DNA of 64,000 nt from Pachyseris speciosa (Eukaryota > Cnidaria > Anthozoa > Scleractinia > Pachyseridae). The stretch spans positions 689,501 to 753,500 of the forward strand of contig JAEMWC010000020.1 in NCBI GenBank assembly GCA_016490735.1, read 5' to 3'. Numbering within the stretch: position 1 is the stretch's first letter; every line of letters begins with the position of its first letter. A program made the translations under genes and the position numbers. Positions 11,955-24,309 of the stretch are shown one piece after another. The notes under the pieces are model-generated. The model was not told where the DNA came from, made no database searches, and was given only the letters and a program-made list of their open reading frames with translations.

Positions 11955-12757
11955 GACTGGTACAATACTGTGATAGGTGACTTCAAGCAAGAAAAAAATA
12001 TCGCCTCGGCAGATGTCAAGAGGTAGAGAAACGTATTTAAGTTAAGAAGTTAGGATAAAAATCATCGTATTTACCCATTGTCTGGCAACCTCATCTTTTG
12101 ACAGGAAAACGATAATTAATGCTTGGGGTGCGCGCAATGCTGCCAACTGATGCAAGAGAAAACTTGACACATTGTAAGATATGATTCCACAGTTAAGGGC
12201 GCAACTGATATGCGGAAATCGACGGCGCTTAGTGATTAGTTATGAATTTGGTCAAGTGCGCGACTGAGACGCGGGTACGGCCTCGCTGCCATGGGTAAAT
12301 ACTGTGATGTTGTATTCTTTTATTGCGAGACAACCGAACCCAACCAAATCAAATTTTCATTTTCAAGATACAGTGCAACCTCAGATATACTCGAACTCTC
12401 TATAACAACGATTTCAATTCAGTACCTTCCCAGAATGTAGGAATATAGCATGAAAGCTGAGCCGGAAAATTGTGTGGTGCGTTAATTTTTTTTTTTCTGA
12501 AAACGCAAAAGCGTTTGTGAATTCAACTGTAGGCTACTTGTAAGTCAATACTTGCTATCAACATTTGACGTACAATAGTCAAGTATTTGCGCTAAGCATT
12601 TTTCAATACCAGACCAGCTGCACAAGGAAAGTACGAATACGATCAATTTTTTCGATTTGGGGTGAAGTTCCCAAAGTTGTACTGCAACCTTTGGAAAAGC
12701 AAACGCACAGTCTACGGGAACCCTTGGTCGATGCCATCAACCAATAGAAATTTTTGA
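11955..12757 (+). CDS. Last two exons of an unrecognised gene
   Basis: Exon 11955-12022 follows the acceptor 'tttgatacag' and ends AGAG|GTAGAG (phase 2). Its only open frame reads from DWYNTVIGDF to ADVK. Exon 12613-12757 follows 'caataccag' and enters in phase 2. It gives 47 codons with a plausible protein sequence (GKYEYDQFFRFGVKFP, later YCNLWKSKRTVYGNPW) and ends with TGA at 12755-12757. The matching phases and the single open frame in each exon support coding. I do not recognise the family; the aromatic, basic C-terminus would fit a small mitochondrial protein, but this is a guess. The 4-kb transposon begins 355 bp downstream, in or next to the 3' UTR. Confidence 0.5.
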
Positions 12758-13111
12758 CGAATGAATAGATTGAAGCTGATCAACTTGATCAACCACTTTT
12801 TCGAGTCTGAACAATCAGCAGCACAGATGAAATTCGCCGACAAATCAGGACATCCCAACAGATACTTGAAGAAGCTGCCAACTCTCGATACACGATTTCC
12901 CTTAATCTCTCTCGACCAGCTTAAACCGTCTGGTCTTTTAATCCAAATGCCGGCTTTTTCTGTGACATTTTCCATGACGGATTTTGAGTTTTATCTGAAT
13001 TTTTAGAAAGTTGTTTGGAAAGTCATCAGAACAACTTCTTTTCAAAAGTCTTAGTCGAGTGTCTTTTTGTTCAGTTCGTGAAATTGTCTATTGTTTATTT
13101 TGAAAACTATT

Positions 13112-16100
13112 TATAATATATATATTTAGCCAAGCCTAAAAGCGGAGCTCCAAAAGCATTCTTTTTCTACTGGCATTTACATATAGTCTGCTTGTCATAT
13201 CACCCATCTGACCGCACTCAAGCTACAGACCCAATGCTGTAGAAAATAGTATGGAAAGGTGATCTGAGCCAGTGGCACAGTGGATTTGGACCCCACGTGG
13301 ATTTGCACCCTCCAGTCCAGATCTGCTTGTGGATCAGATTTGGACCCCCTAGTCCAGAACTGCTAGCAGATATGAATCCCCTTTTACGAATTTGGACCCC
13401 CACCCCTCCTAAAAACAAGCGTTCTATTGAGTAAGGTAATAAAAATTCCTTTCCAAACTGAGTTTGGAGATGTTAAAAAAGCAAAATAAAAATATTGAGG
13501 TAGGTTTTTTTTAAAATAATCTTTAATACCTTGTGTAAAAAAGAACCTGCAAAGCTAGTTTTCATCTATAAATTTTTAAAACAAAACATTTCTTAACATC
13601 TTAGAGCAATACCTAAGGACAGGTCTGTTTCCCCGTTCAACTGTAGGCAACTTAGTTACATACTTAGCTACTTAGGTATGGTTTAGAGCCACTAGAAATT
13701 GGTGGGGAAGCCTGGTGATTGCTCCTTGGAATCAGTATCACATCAGATATATAGTGATTCAGATCATCACTTCATAATGAATGCAATTTCAATTATCCAC
13801 AGCCTCCCATGAGACAGTCAGAAATCGGAAATTGTGTATCCTCTGGATATATGTATGCCTCACAAAAATTATGAAAGAAAGATACATGGAAATCAATAAA
13901 AATATTTAGATGCCATGAATTAAGACCAAGATATTTATTTTGATCAATTACTTCTTGACCTTACTATCACAAAAAAAAAACTGCTTGCTAACATTAAGCT
14001 CATCACTCAATGCACCTACAGTGTTTTCAAAAAGAAATCCAGCTGCTCTTCTGGCCAGTTAAGTGCAAGACCAAACAACTTGATAATAATATATTGGGCA
14101 TTTGGTTGATACCACTATCAAGGTGATTCATCAAAGCAAAAGTGCTGGAAATCCGTTAGCCATCTTAACTTGATCTTAACATACTTCATCAAACATCAGA
14201 GATTCCATTAAACATTAATGCCAAATGTCATCCAAACATCCCACAAGATTGGTGTGACCAGCTACTAATAAAATTAATTGAAAGACTGTATGCAGGAGGA
14301 GGAAGTCCAAAGGATGTGTACATTGATGAGAAAGAGCTTACTTTAAGTTTAATTTTAAGTTTTAAGTTTAATAATACTTTGTCATGTGAATACAACTAAG
14401 TTGATACAAAACAAAAAAGTGCATCACTGGAGAATAATTGGGAGAAACTAAATTCCCATACAAAGAATATTATCTAATATTACACATTCTAAAAACTAAG
14501 AGGTGAAATTTAAACGTGGCCCAAAGCTAACCTAATCAAATTAAATCAAATACTTGTCTCTTACAAGTCACCCCTGATTTGAGATTGAGACTCAAAATCA
14601 TGAAGTAATCCAAAGCAAACCTAATTAAATTACATACTTGTCACTCACAAGCTACATCTGATTTAAAATTGACACTAATAATGTAATAGATAGGACTTAA
14701 AACTGCTTAAAGAAGGTGCATGCATGATGTTCGATGGAACACCATTCCAGTCTGTTATGTAGCGATTAAAAAAAGAAAAGCTGAAGGCCATATATATATT
14801 TAGCCATGCCAAGCCTAGAATCGGAGCTGCACACTCTCACCGAGCAACTTCGCAAGAGTTTATTTGGGCCAGTTTAATTTGTGTCCAAAACAATTGAGCA
14901 GCAGCAGGGAAAACGAAGAGTTTTCGATAGTAAACGTTTGCAAAAAAGAAAAAAAAAAGACGGACATTCTTGAGTCTAACTACTTTGAGATGAAAGCGTA
15001 AAGGGATTCAAAGCGGATCAAAAACAAAACAAAACAAAACAAAAACACTGCAAGCGAACAAAGTACGATGCCGGCGAGTGCTCGAAGAAGGAGAAGGTGG
15101 AGAAATTAAACAAGACTAGCTAGTAATTAAAATAGCTTGTAATGATAAAGCTAGGAAAATCGGTATTTATTTTGACATAAATGCCCCTAGAAAAAAAAAT
15201 AAAGGGTACAAACTCTTCGTTTACAGCAGTCAACAGGAATTGACCGCGGTTCAGAAACAATATAACAACAAACATAAGACTTATTACAAGAAAACAAAGC
15301 ACAATATGAATAATATTTCTTCGAAGATTCTTGGAGAAGGTGCAGAAATTGGACAGGTAACAAAACTATCTTGTATTAAGCTAGAAAATTTCCTTAGCAG
15401 ATTTGACATAAATGTCCGTAGAAAAGACAAAAAAGAGGTCCGTACCTGATCGTTTAGAGCAGTCAACAGGAATCACTGAGACAGCAATCACTCGGAATGC
15501 GACAGAGCTGAATAATAGAGCCATTTCCCACAAAATCTTTCCTTGGCTTACACCAAACACTTAAGTGCTTTGATGGTTTTACTGTTACTTCCCATGTCTT
15601 CCGAAGAACCTTCTTCAATTAATGATTCTCAGTGGCAAAACATCATCCAGATAACGAAGAAAGCGCTTGCCAAACCAAACGAGCATTTCTCTCGCAGACC
15701 CGTCCACTTTAAAATTTATCAAAACCAGCCAGCCAGTCAACCCATTTCGCTGTTTTTAACATCCAAACGCTGATTCTTACCGGTTCAAACAAACGACATG
15801 TTTAAAGACGGCGAAACTTAATTGTTGTTTACAGGCTGCTTTCGACGAAGATCTCTTAAAGACTTGACGAAGTGAAGCGCGCTGGGTTTTGACTGTTTTG
15901 GCAGCATTTTGACAACTTAATGTCAGATTTTGAGAAGTGCACATGCACATGCATTTGATCGGATTTTTTATTTTTACTCGAGCTCGAGTCTCCCCCTTTA
16001 ATGCTTAATTTTACGAGGACTCATTGCGATTACGTGTTGATAAGATAAGGGCAAAAGTTTCTTAACGCTACTGTGAGGTACCAAGGTCGAAAAACAGTCA

Positions 16101-16972
16101 GCCAAGCCGAGTAAAAACACTCGTTCGCTTGCAAAGAAAACAACGTAACAAAACAAACAAACAATTCAACTACTTCTTTGCGTCCAAAACGAGTACAGAT
16201 GATTGTTATTTATATCCATTCGAGAGAAAAATACAAGTTTCATTCCTGAACAAAAGTAACAACGATTAAACCAAATGTTAAGCTTCTATTTATTTAATTT
16301 ACCTCACTGTCCTGTGTTGTAGAGGTTTCTACCACTTGAAAATGCGTAAGCTTCAGTAAAGTAAAAACAAGCATCCGCAAAAATAGCGAACGGTTTGTCC
16401 AAAGAAAGAGCTTCTTCCACAGAGTTTGAGCTACTCATTCCTCCCATTAATACCGGTGAACTGTTAAGTGACTTTTCTTGGTGAGATGCAAGATGCCGCG
16501 GTGAAGTGAAAGCCCTTGAAGCGTTGAATTATACTGTTTTCAACCGCACAATCTTTGAAGCTTTTCCTGAGAAAAATCTTCCGTCCTTCCTTTCATCACT
16601 TGAAAATTCACCTTCCGGAGTATCTTTTGACAAGTTCTTGATCTTTATGCTTTTTACGCGAAAGACAAACTTCGATCGAAGAAGATGAAGTTGTTTTGCT
16701 CAAAATAAAGAAACCAACTGAATGTGAAATTACCAGCCGCAGAAAGCGCGAAAGCAAGTACCTGGTCAGCGGTCAACTTCAAAAAAACAGCTGACCTCGA
16801 TGAGGTCTTAACTTGAGCCCGCGATATGGTCACGTTACACTGGTCAGCGGATACCTTGTTTTGACAGGTGTCAATTGGCTATAAGATGGATGTCCAGTAT
16901 CAAAGATGTACGCTGTAAAGTAGCTGGTCAGCTGGGCCAGGTGGAGTATGGCCGCCATGTTGGATTATTATG

Positions 16973-17003
<31 letters not shown>

Positions 17004-17071
17004 GACTCCGTCGTCGTCGTCGTCGTCGTCGTCGTGCGTACGCGCCCACGAGCAATACCGCTAGCCATTTT

Positions 17072-17103
<32 letters not shown>

Positions 17104-17120
17104 AGGTATGGTGCTCCGCT
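13112..17120. mobile_element. 4-kb non-autonomous transposon, copy A
   Basis: Almost identical to 39234-43342 (copy B). It begins 'tatatttagccaagcc' then 'agcggagctcc' and ends '...ggtatggtgctccgct'. The inverted words agcggagctcc / ggagctccgct are complete only in copy B; copy A stops before copy B's terminal hairpin. A second left-end-like sequence, 'tatatttagccatgccaagc' then 'atcggagctgc', lies inside at about 14791. The element therefore looks composite: an outer left piece joined to an inner element. It holds a (CGT)n run near 17005-17033 and an internal repeat around 15120-15245 / 15380-15470. No transposase is visible; the shared 60-76-codon frames are not recognisable proteins. Confidence 0.8.
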
Positions 17121-17543
17121 ATTAATAGCGCAAAAGTGATCTGTGATGAAGAGATGGTTTCTTATCTCACATTGAAGAAGAAGCCTTAGAAAGATTTCAC
17201 AGCCAAACTATAAAAGTTGGTAAAGTAACTAGGATAAATACTCTTTTTTTCAATTCAAATTAATGACTAATTTGTCTTTTTGCAGCAACAGTTTTATTGT
17301 TATTTTTTTATATAAAGTGACGCCAATTTTCAGGTAGAGTTTGGGGGGTCATTTTTACACGACCCGACAAGCATTTTGCTTTAAAATTTTCTTTGTGCGT
17401 TTATTAACGTTTTGGCAAAATTCGTTGGGCAGTGTGTCTGTTTTCACTTGTTTTCACTTAATGAAAAGCTTGAAAATGATTTATGATTACTCGTGTGAAT
17501 GTTATGTTCTCCCCTTTTGTGACGAAACTGAATTTTGAAGCAG

Positions 17544-17693
17544 TACAAGGCCGTATTTGCGCTGCACTAATTTTTCAAGGAGACTCGAAGGGGTTTCTAA
17601 ATGCTAGGCGCTTGTGCGAAGCGATGAAACAATACAAAAACGCAATTCTCATCAAGTGGAAAACCGATCAATATCTGTACAATCCTAATGTCG
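17544..17693 (+). CDS. Possible orphan exon, unknown protein
   Basis: Acceptor 'ttttgaagcag', donor GTCG|GTACGT, phase 1 to phase 1, open across 150 bases. It encodes a segment with FQGDSKGFLNARRLCEAMKQ. The acceptor has a weak pyrimidine tract. No neighbouring exon was found within a few kilobases, so this could be a relic or chance. Confidence 0.3.
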
Positions 17694-19207
17694 GTACGTT
17701 AAGGCTAATAGTGTTGTCATAGCTGTTACTATGGCAACATCTTAAGTCCACTAAAAGAATTCTATATTATCTGAAAAACTTAGTTGGCACGTTGTCTTTA
17801 TTATATTGCTTAATAAGAATAAGAAGTCTTTCTAAACTCTTTTAGTAGCATGACACGGGTACTTATGTCGTATCCTAGACGGATTTTTCTGAACTTCTGA
17901 TGGGAGTTTTAATTTGTAAAAGAGAGATTTCTTACTTCTTTAAGGAGCTATTCTCTGGCCATGGCTGTTGTTATATTCAGATTAAATTAGCACTAAGAAC
18001 ATTTTTTCAAAATATGATGATCGTTGATATTCAAGATAAATTTATCAAATTGAATTATTGAAGGTAAACAAAACGGTTCATCCGTTTGTAATGAACGTGC
18101 TAGAAACGATGCTAAACTTAGAAACGGTGGATCGAGTTTCTTCAAGTTGCAATCCTTTTTCATCCGATCATTTCCATGGCCAAGGGCACTCATTAAAAGT
18201 CTCACTGAACTAGTACAGTAGTGTTAAGCAAATCGATTTTTTAATTTTGTCTGTTTTTAACTGCTGGGTAATTTCGTTGACATCAAAGACATCATTTTTT
18301 GAAAAGCGAATGCAGTTTTCGATTTCAAGTTCAATTTTTTCTCTTTTCGATCTTGTAAACGATTTAAAGGAAGTAAAATAAACGTTCTTTGAGGATCAAA
18401 GGCCGTCTTTTCTAATTGTTTTGTCACAGAATAGTCACAAGGAATGTTGATCGAAGTATCGAGGAAACGACGTTAGTTTTCCTCCTCAGATTAAAGATAA
18501 AATTATTACACGGAAGAAATACAAATGTGGGAGAAAATCTAAGAGAGAAAATAATCAATCAAAGATTACAATTTTAGAAATTAATAATTATTGATGAAGA
18601 ATTTTTAAAGAAGTAAGAGAACAGCTTATGATCTCCAAAATTAAATTAAGTCAATTGACACACTTCAGCGACCTTGATAGAAAATAGAAAATTGCTGAAA
18701 CAAAGACATAAATTGACTTAATTAAAATAAGTGGACGTCGTGAAATTCGTCCATTTCCATTATTGGTATGATTTTTTTCTACAGTTAACTGAATTTTTGT
18801 GTTTCATTCAGAGAAAATGAAAGGCGTGTCTGTATCTTAGTTTCACTCTAGATCTGTAGAAGCAATTGCCCATAAGGGAATTGAATGTTCAAGGACGATG
18901 TTATAAGAAACTGCATGTATAATTTTTGGCCGTTTTGGGAAAATGCACTGTTCTGGAGACTCGGAGATTTTCTTTCTGCTTTGGGGTACTAGTGCCTCTT
19001 TTGAGATGAAAATTTGGATAAAGGACTACGTCGATTGTCTTCATACAATATCAACTTCCTGATACTCTCTTTTCATAGAAACTATGTTTGTTGTCATAGC
19101 AACGGAACCACACCTCTTCACTGAAAATACTGTTCGTCTTCGAAATCTATTGAGAGTTTTTATTTGATAAAACTCTTTATCTCTTGTAGGTACAGTTTGA
19201 AAACAAC
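17694..19207. other. No supported gene
   Basis: AT-rich sequence with short frames on both strands. I see no repeat partner or splice-bounded exon. Confidence 0.4.
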
Positions 19208-19832
19208 TTAAGGTGATTCCTCACATTTGCATCCCGCATCCTTACTGTGCATAATTTATGGCGTCATTTTGTGCGCGCTAGTGCACGCGCACATTGAAAA
19301 CATGGCGGATTTGCCTTAAAATTGAGCTCTGTTAGTTGAAAAATGGTTATAGCTCACCAACGAGCACGGGCACCCCACCCTTTTTTCCAGTCATTCAAAA
19401 GCTTTGCGTGAGAAAAGACTGATCTGATTTCTATTGCTGAAAATTGAGTAAATATGAAAAATAGCAGATACACTTTGGTCTTTTCTATTTGCAGTTTAGT
19501 GACCATGTCAAGAAATTTGATTCAAATTTTTAATCACGGATTCAGCTTTCTGTCTAAATCAAACTTAAAACGTTTATTTGTGTCCAGCATAATATATGGA
19601 CCGTAGTTTAATGCGTGTTGTCATGAGTTTTGGTTCACAAAGATTTTACAATAACTTACAATAAGCCTCAAATGACGCCAAAATGGGTCATTTTCAATTC
19701 CTCACAGCTCCTAAATGAGCATGGGCATCCCCCTTTTTGGTTCAAAATTGAAGTCCTTGTATGATAAATATTCAGTGGACAAAGTTTGAACAAAAATCTA
19801 TTGTGACTTTTACTTCAGAGGAATTACCTTAA
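19208..19832. mobile_element. MITE-like element flanked by TTAA
   Basis: The ends are TTAAGGTGATTCCTC and GAGGAATTACCTTAA, i.e. a short terminal inverted repeat (one mismatch) with TTAA at both borders. TTAA target duplication is typical of the piggyBac superfamily. The interior is non-coding and carries two similar blocks ('cctaaatgagcatgggcatccccc' and 'ccaacgagcacgggcaccccacc'). Confidence 0.55.
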
Positions 19833-20174
19833 GGACAGTTTTACGGGGTAATTTTTTTTCATTTCTTAAATGAACTCCTGTTTTAGTCAAACTATCGTCA
19901 ATGAAATGATTTGCTCTTAGATTATGTTGAGTTGTTACGTTCCTCAAGTTTCGGTCGAACCAAAGGAAAAGCATTTTCATTAAGAGGCATAAAATGACAC
20001 TGAACCGCAGAAATGTTTGAGCCTTTCACAAGACTCGTGTTAATAATGGAAAATTTTACATTCATGGTTTCTGTTTATCGTGTATTGGCAAGTGGTCGCG
20101 GCATGAATAAATTAAATCAGAGCTAGTCCGGAAGTCTTGTTTTCAGATGATCGATACCCGTTCACTCCAAAGAA

Positions 20175-20853
20175 ATTGGCCGTTTTTATGCTAGAGACGT
20201 TAAAGTCGTTTGAGACGTTAAAGTCGTCTTGAGACGACTTTAACGTCCAGTATAAAAACGGTAAATAAGACAGACGCATTTAACGTCTGACGACTTTAAC
20301 GTCTTCATTTAAGTGCGTCGTTTAGACGCAATTATCAGACGACTTTAACGTCTCAGACGTTAAATGCTTCTAGTATAAAAACGGGACGACCTAATTGGGA
20401 CGCATTTAGACCTGAACTCCTTTGTTAATCAGCACTATGTACCTTCCTTGCTCTCTTGGTCGCCACGGCGGACAAGCCAACTGCTTCGGTCAATCTATTT
20501 CCTCATCCATTGCCTGAAAAACCGCTTCCTCGAATGATTTTCTTTGTCAAAAACATTTGCATCTCCATTTCTTGTCTTTCTTGACGACGCTGAGAAGTTA
20601 GATTTCAGAATCTGCAATTCCGCCATGTTTATTTGTTCTTACATTCGCGCGTTTGAAGTTTTTTTTGCGCCGAGTTTACTCGTGCCTATCGTCCAGTTCG
20701 AGAATAGAACCCAGTCTATTTTTAGAAAAATCTTGTCTTTTCTGTTAGGTCGTCTACTTTTCCGCGTCCCGTTTTTATGCCAGATGGCTTTAACGTGTCA
20801 GACGTCAAATGCGTCTGGATGACTTTAACGTCTCTAGCATAAAAACAGCCAAT
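20175..20853. mobile_element. Modular foldback/MITE cluster with 'agacgttaaagtcgt' hairpins
   Basis: The outer ends are attggccgtttttatgctag and ctagcataaaaacagccaat, continuing as agacgttaaagtc / gactttaacgtct. Inside are further partial ends (ccagtataaaaacgg near 20250; agtataaaaacggg near 20375; cccgtttttatgccag near 20768). The block thus looks like several short hairpin units nested or fused between one outer pair of ends. The 92-codon frame across it is not a gene. Confidence 0.75.
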
Positions 20854-23800
20854 AAATAACTTTATAATTTATATCGAGCACTCTATGAAATATTCAATTG
20901 CGCATTGCAATTGCGCCTTGCAATTGCGCCTTTAACGAAACCATGTTTTACGAGCATTCGTAAAAGTTATTTGATCACTTGAGAGGTCTGTTTTCAGTAT
21001 TACTTATGTTTGTCGGTTTTTAATAAGCACGAGGACTTTCGAGTTCAGGTATGCATTGTTAGTAAATTATCTGAGTTTGGAGTCAGGAGTAATTGGTTAT
21101 GCAGCTTCAGTGGCTTATCTTGATTTTAATTTTTGTGCGTATTTCACTGAAAGGTGCTTTGATTTTAATGCTGAGAAGTCACAGAAAAATTCCATACCAT
21201 TTATTTGTTTCATTTAGAGAAAAACACTAGTCATTTGTTGAGAAGCGTTGAATTTTAAGAAATCAGATTGCGGCAAAGAAATGTTGGCTTTTGAAATCTC
21301 TTGAAAACTATCTCTATACTTCTCTTATTGTTCCAGATGGTATAAATAAACCTGATACACATTTTTTGTTGGAATTTTCGCCGTTTGTCAGTTTTCTAAA
21401 GGGCTTTTATTATGATTTTCTATTTGACAATGTCTTGATATTTTCGATGTTGAATTCAAACTATAAAGTTTCACTCAGTTAGTTTACGCCTCATTTCGGT
21501 TTCGTAGTCAAGTTTGTTAGTTATATCTGTGTTGCACTGTATCTGCCAGAACAAACTGCTTGCTTTCGTCCTTCGCTTGATACGTTTGGTTTGCAAACTT
21601 CCAAATTTGTAAAGAATTCTAAATGTTTGAACTAGGCTTTACGGAACAGGTGGAAGCGTGCCTCCTAAAACCAACAGACATTTTCTTTAGTATAAGACAA
21701 ATGTAAACTTTTTTCGTGATTATATTCATCACAAGCAACAGTTAAAACTAAAATTTTGAATGTTCGCTAAGAGGACTTGATTTCTGTTTCAATTTTTCCA
21801 AGTTACCAGGCGAAGTAATTTCATTCTAAATCTTCAGCAATTGTTGTAGAAATCAACTTTAATGCCGAAATATTTATTAAAAGGCGTATTTTTAGAGTTT
21901 TAAGTTTGTATTTCTTTGCGCAAATGTTTGCGCAAATATTGTTAAAGTAACCCCTGGTCAGATGGCTCCAATTTTCCCGCCAAAAAACTTAGAAAAAATA
22001 CGGGCGCTCAAAATACGCATGCGCCATTTTTTTTATTTTATGAGTGTAACATTAGATTTCTTATAGAAACAGGGAAATGTTTTCATCATTATCATGTACG
22101 TAGTCAACAGCAATAATAAAACTGAACAAAGTTGTCTCCATTTCATTGTATTCTTTTATTGCTCTCTTTAATGTTAATAATATTTACAATGCTTTTTAAG
22201 TAAAAATCAGTTATCTAATTAAAAGATGTGACAATTTTGTTTCCTATATATACTAAGTCTTTTGGCGGGAAAATTTGTCAAAATTTGCACAGCGTTTCCC
22301 CTGGCAACAATTTTAGCAAACATCTCAAAAGAGGTTCCTTTTGATCATTTTTTGGTCACAAAAAACGTTCAAGGAGTAACAATCAGAGTTTGAACCCGCC
22401 AAAATAGAATACACCACCTCGTGCAAGAAAATCGGAAAGAATTTTTCTGGTTTTTCCGCGTAAAATTAAGTTGACATTAAATGTGCTGCTCAACTCTTCA
22501 AATTGTTCAAGTTAATTTTAAGAATTCTTGCATGAGGTGATGTATACATGGAGGAAATTAAAACTAACATGGCAAGCGTTGAAAATTTGATAGACTAGAT
22601 AACAAATTTACGTTTTTCGTATTCAAAACTTCTTCTCTTCCTTTTTCAATCAAGCCCAGTCAATATTTTTAATTTTTCCATAGTCTGCTATGTTGGTTTA
22701 AATAAGACCTTTTCTATGCGACAAATCCTTGGTAACACAGGACAACCGTGCAAAGAAAATATTACAAAATGCGTTGCCTAAAAGCTTTGCCGTCACCAGA
22801 ACGTAAACATTTCCAACTTTGTACCAAGTGATAAAAGTTTGGTACGTAAAACAATTATTATTTCTTTGTCTTATATTTTGCCTACAACTCGACTGCCGTA
22901 CATACGCATTAGCCGAGTCAAGAATCTTCTTTCTTCCTTTTGTCCTGTGTTACATTAATGCCCAGTATAAATGGTCTTTTCCTCCGAACTAAGCAATATT
23001 AATTAAAACTGAGACCTTATCATAAAACCCCAACGTCTGGTTAACTTCTTGGAAGAAATTCGTTGCTTCAAGCGTTGTTTTTCGCTCGCTTTCTCTTTAC
23101 TAATTCAAATTTTCAAGTTTAAGTCATCTTATGTGAATCAAATAAAGGTTATACAGACCACACAAACCAAACACCAAGCCAAAGAAAAATTTATGCTCAA
23201 ACTACAGTTTGAACTTGCTGTTGACGAACAGCAGACGTTTGGCGAAAGCTGAATACATTGCGATATTATTTTGTCAAATGCACATTTGTGTAATTTGTTC
23301 TTCTTTATCTGTTCTTTATGTATGTGATAACAACATAATAGTGCAAAAAATAAAATCTGAAATCTGAATCTTGGTGAACGCAGTAAACAATTCTCAAGAG
23401 TTCTTCGTTTACGAAAGTAAATAAACAAAGGTAACAAAACAACTTAGCAATTTGTTTCAAAACTGATCATTCCATTTTAGCTCACTATAATTTATTACCG
23501 AGTTGTAAACTTTTTCATGTGTAATAAAGTTGTTCTTGTTGTGAAGTCTTCCTTCACTAAGTGAAGCCGACTGGGTTTACTAAGACCTTCGCGAGTTTCT
23601 TATGATTTTTAATCCACACGAAAGCAAGAAAATTCAAAGTACGTGAAATATAAATTGTCTTCAAACTATTTGTCAAGTACCTTTTTCAGTTATCTTGCAT
23701 AGACGACGAGGGCCAAATCGCATTAAAAGACTGATTCAAAGCTCCAGTGAAAGGAGAACAGTTGTTAAAGAATCGTAATTTTGTTCCACAAAGGATGCAA

Positions 23801-24212
23801 TCGTAAGAAATATTTGCCAAGATTTAAAAACAGACAAGGCAGGTCAAACAATTAAACTACAAAAATTGCTTCTAATTCAGTGCTCTCAGGAAAAATCTCG
23901 AGTTTGATTTGTTGAATGACAATTTTGAAACAAAAGGGTTTCCCAATCTTGAAAACTGTAGAGTCGTTTGCGTTTTCTCACACTTTAGATTTGAACGGTA
24001 AACAATTCAAATTACTAAAGGAAGAGACCAGATCGATCACTGATAATTTGTTCAAAATCGTTCGATTTCTATGAAATAGTTTGAAGAGGCCATTCTCAAA
24101 TTCAGCACTTAACCTCCAACGAAAAACAAAGTTAACCGATTGCAAATTCCTTCAAATTTGTCTATAGTTCTTCAAATGGTTTTCAGTACGACTGTATAAA
24201 AACTGCTACAAC
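20854..24212. other. No supported gene
   Basis: It contains short repeats of 'caattgcgcc' at 20890-20930. A 15-base inverted pair (attttcccgccaaaa near 21972 and ttttggcgggaaaat near 22260) could mark a small decayed element. No splice-bounded coding exon was recognised. Confidence 0.4.
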
Positions 24213-24224
24213 TATCGAAATATT

Positions 24225-24297
24225 AAATGAAGAATGATCCTCGCAGTTGATTTAATTTCCGCAGTTCATATATGATTCATTTCATATATCATTCACA
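24225..24297 (+). mobile_element. 5'-truncated, 5'-inverted SINE tail with 12-bp target-site duplication
   Basis: The 73-bp insert lies between two perfect copies of tatcgaaatatt (24213-24224 and 24298-24309). Its right part is a forward SINE tail ('tttccgcagttcatatatga...catatatcattcac'), as in the SINE pieces at 44.6 and 52.3 kb. Its left part, 'aaatgaagaatgatcctcg' then 'cagttg', is the reverse complement of the SINE segment that should come just before that tail. This is the signature of twin priming by LINE machinery. Confidence 0.85.
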
Positions 24298-24309
24298 TAT
24301 CGAAATATT

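Noticed and set aside
15543..15773. 76-codon frame shared with 41668-41898
   Set aside because: Conserved only because the whole 4-kb transposon is duplicated; sequence identity is equal in and out of the frame, and there is no known protein motif.
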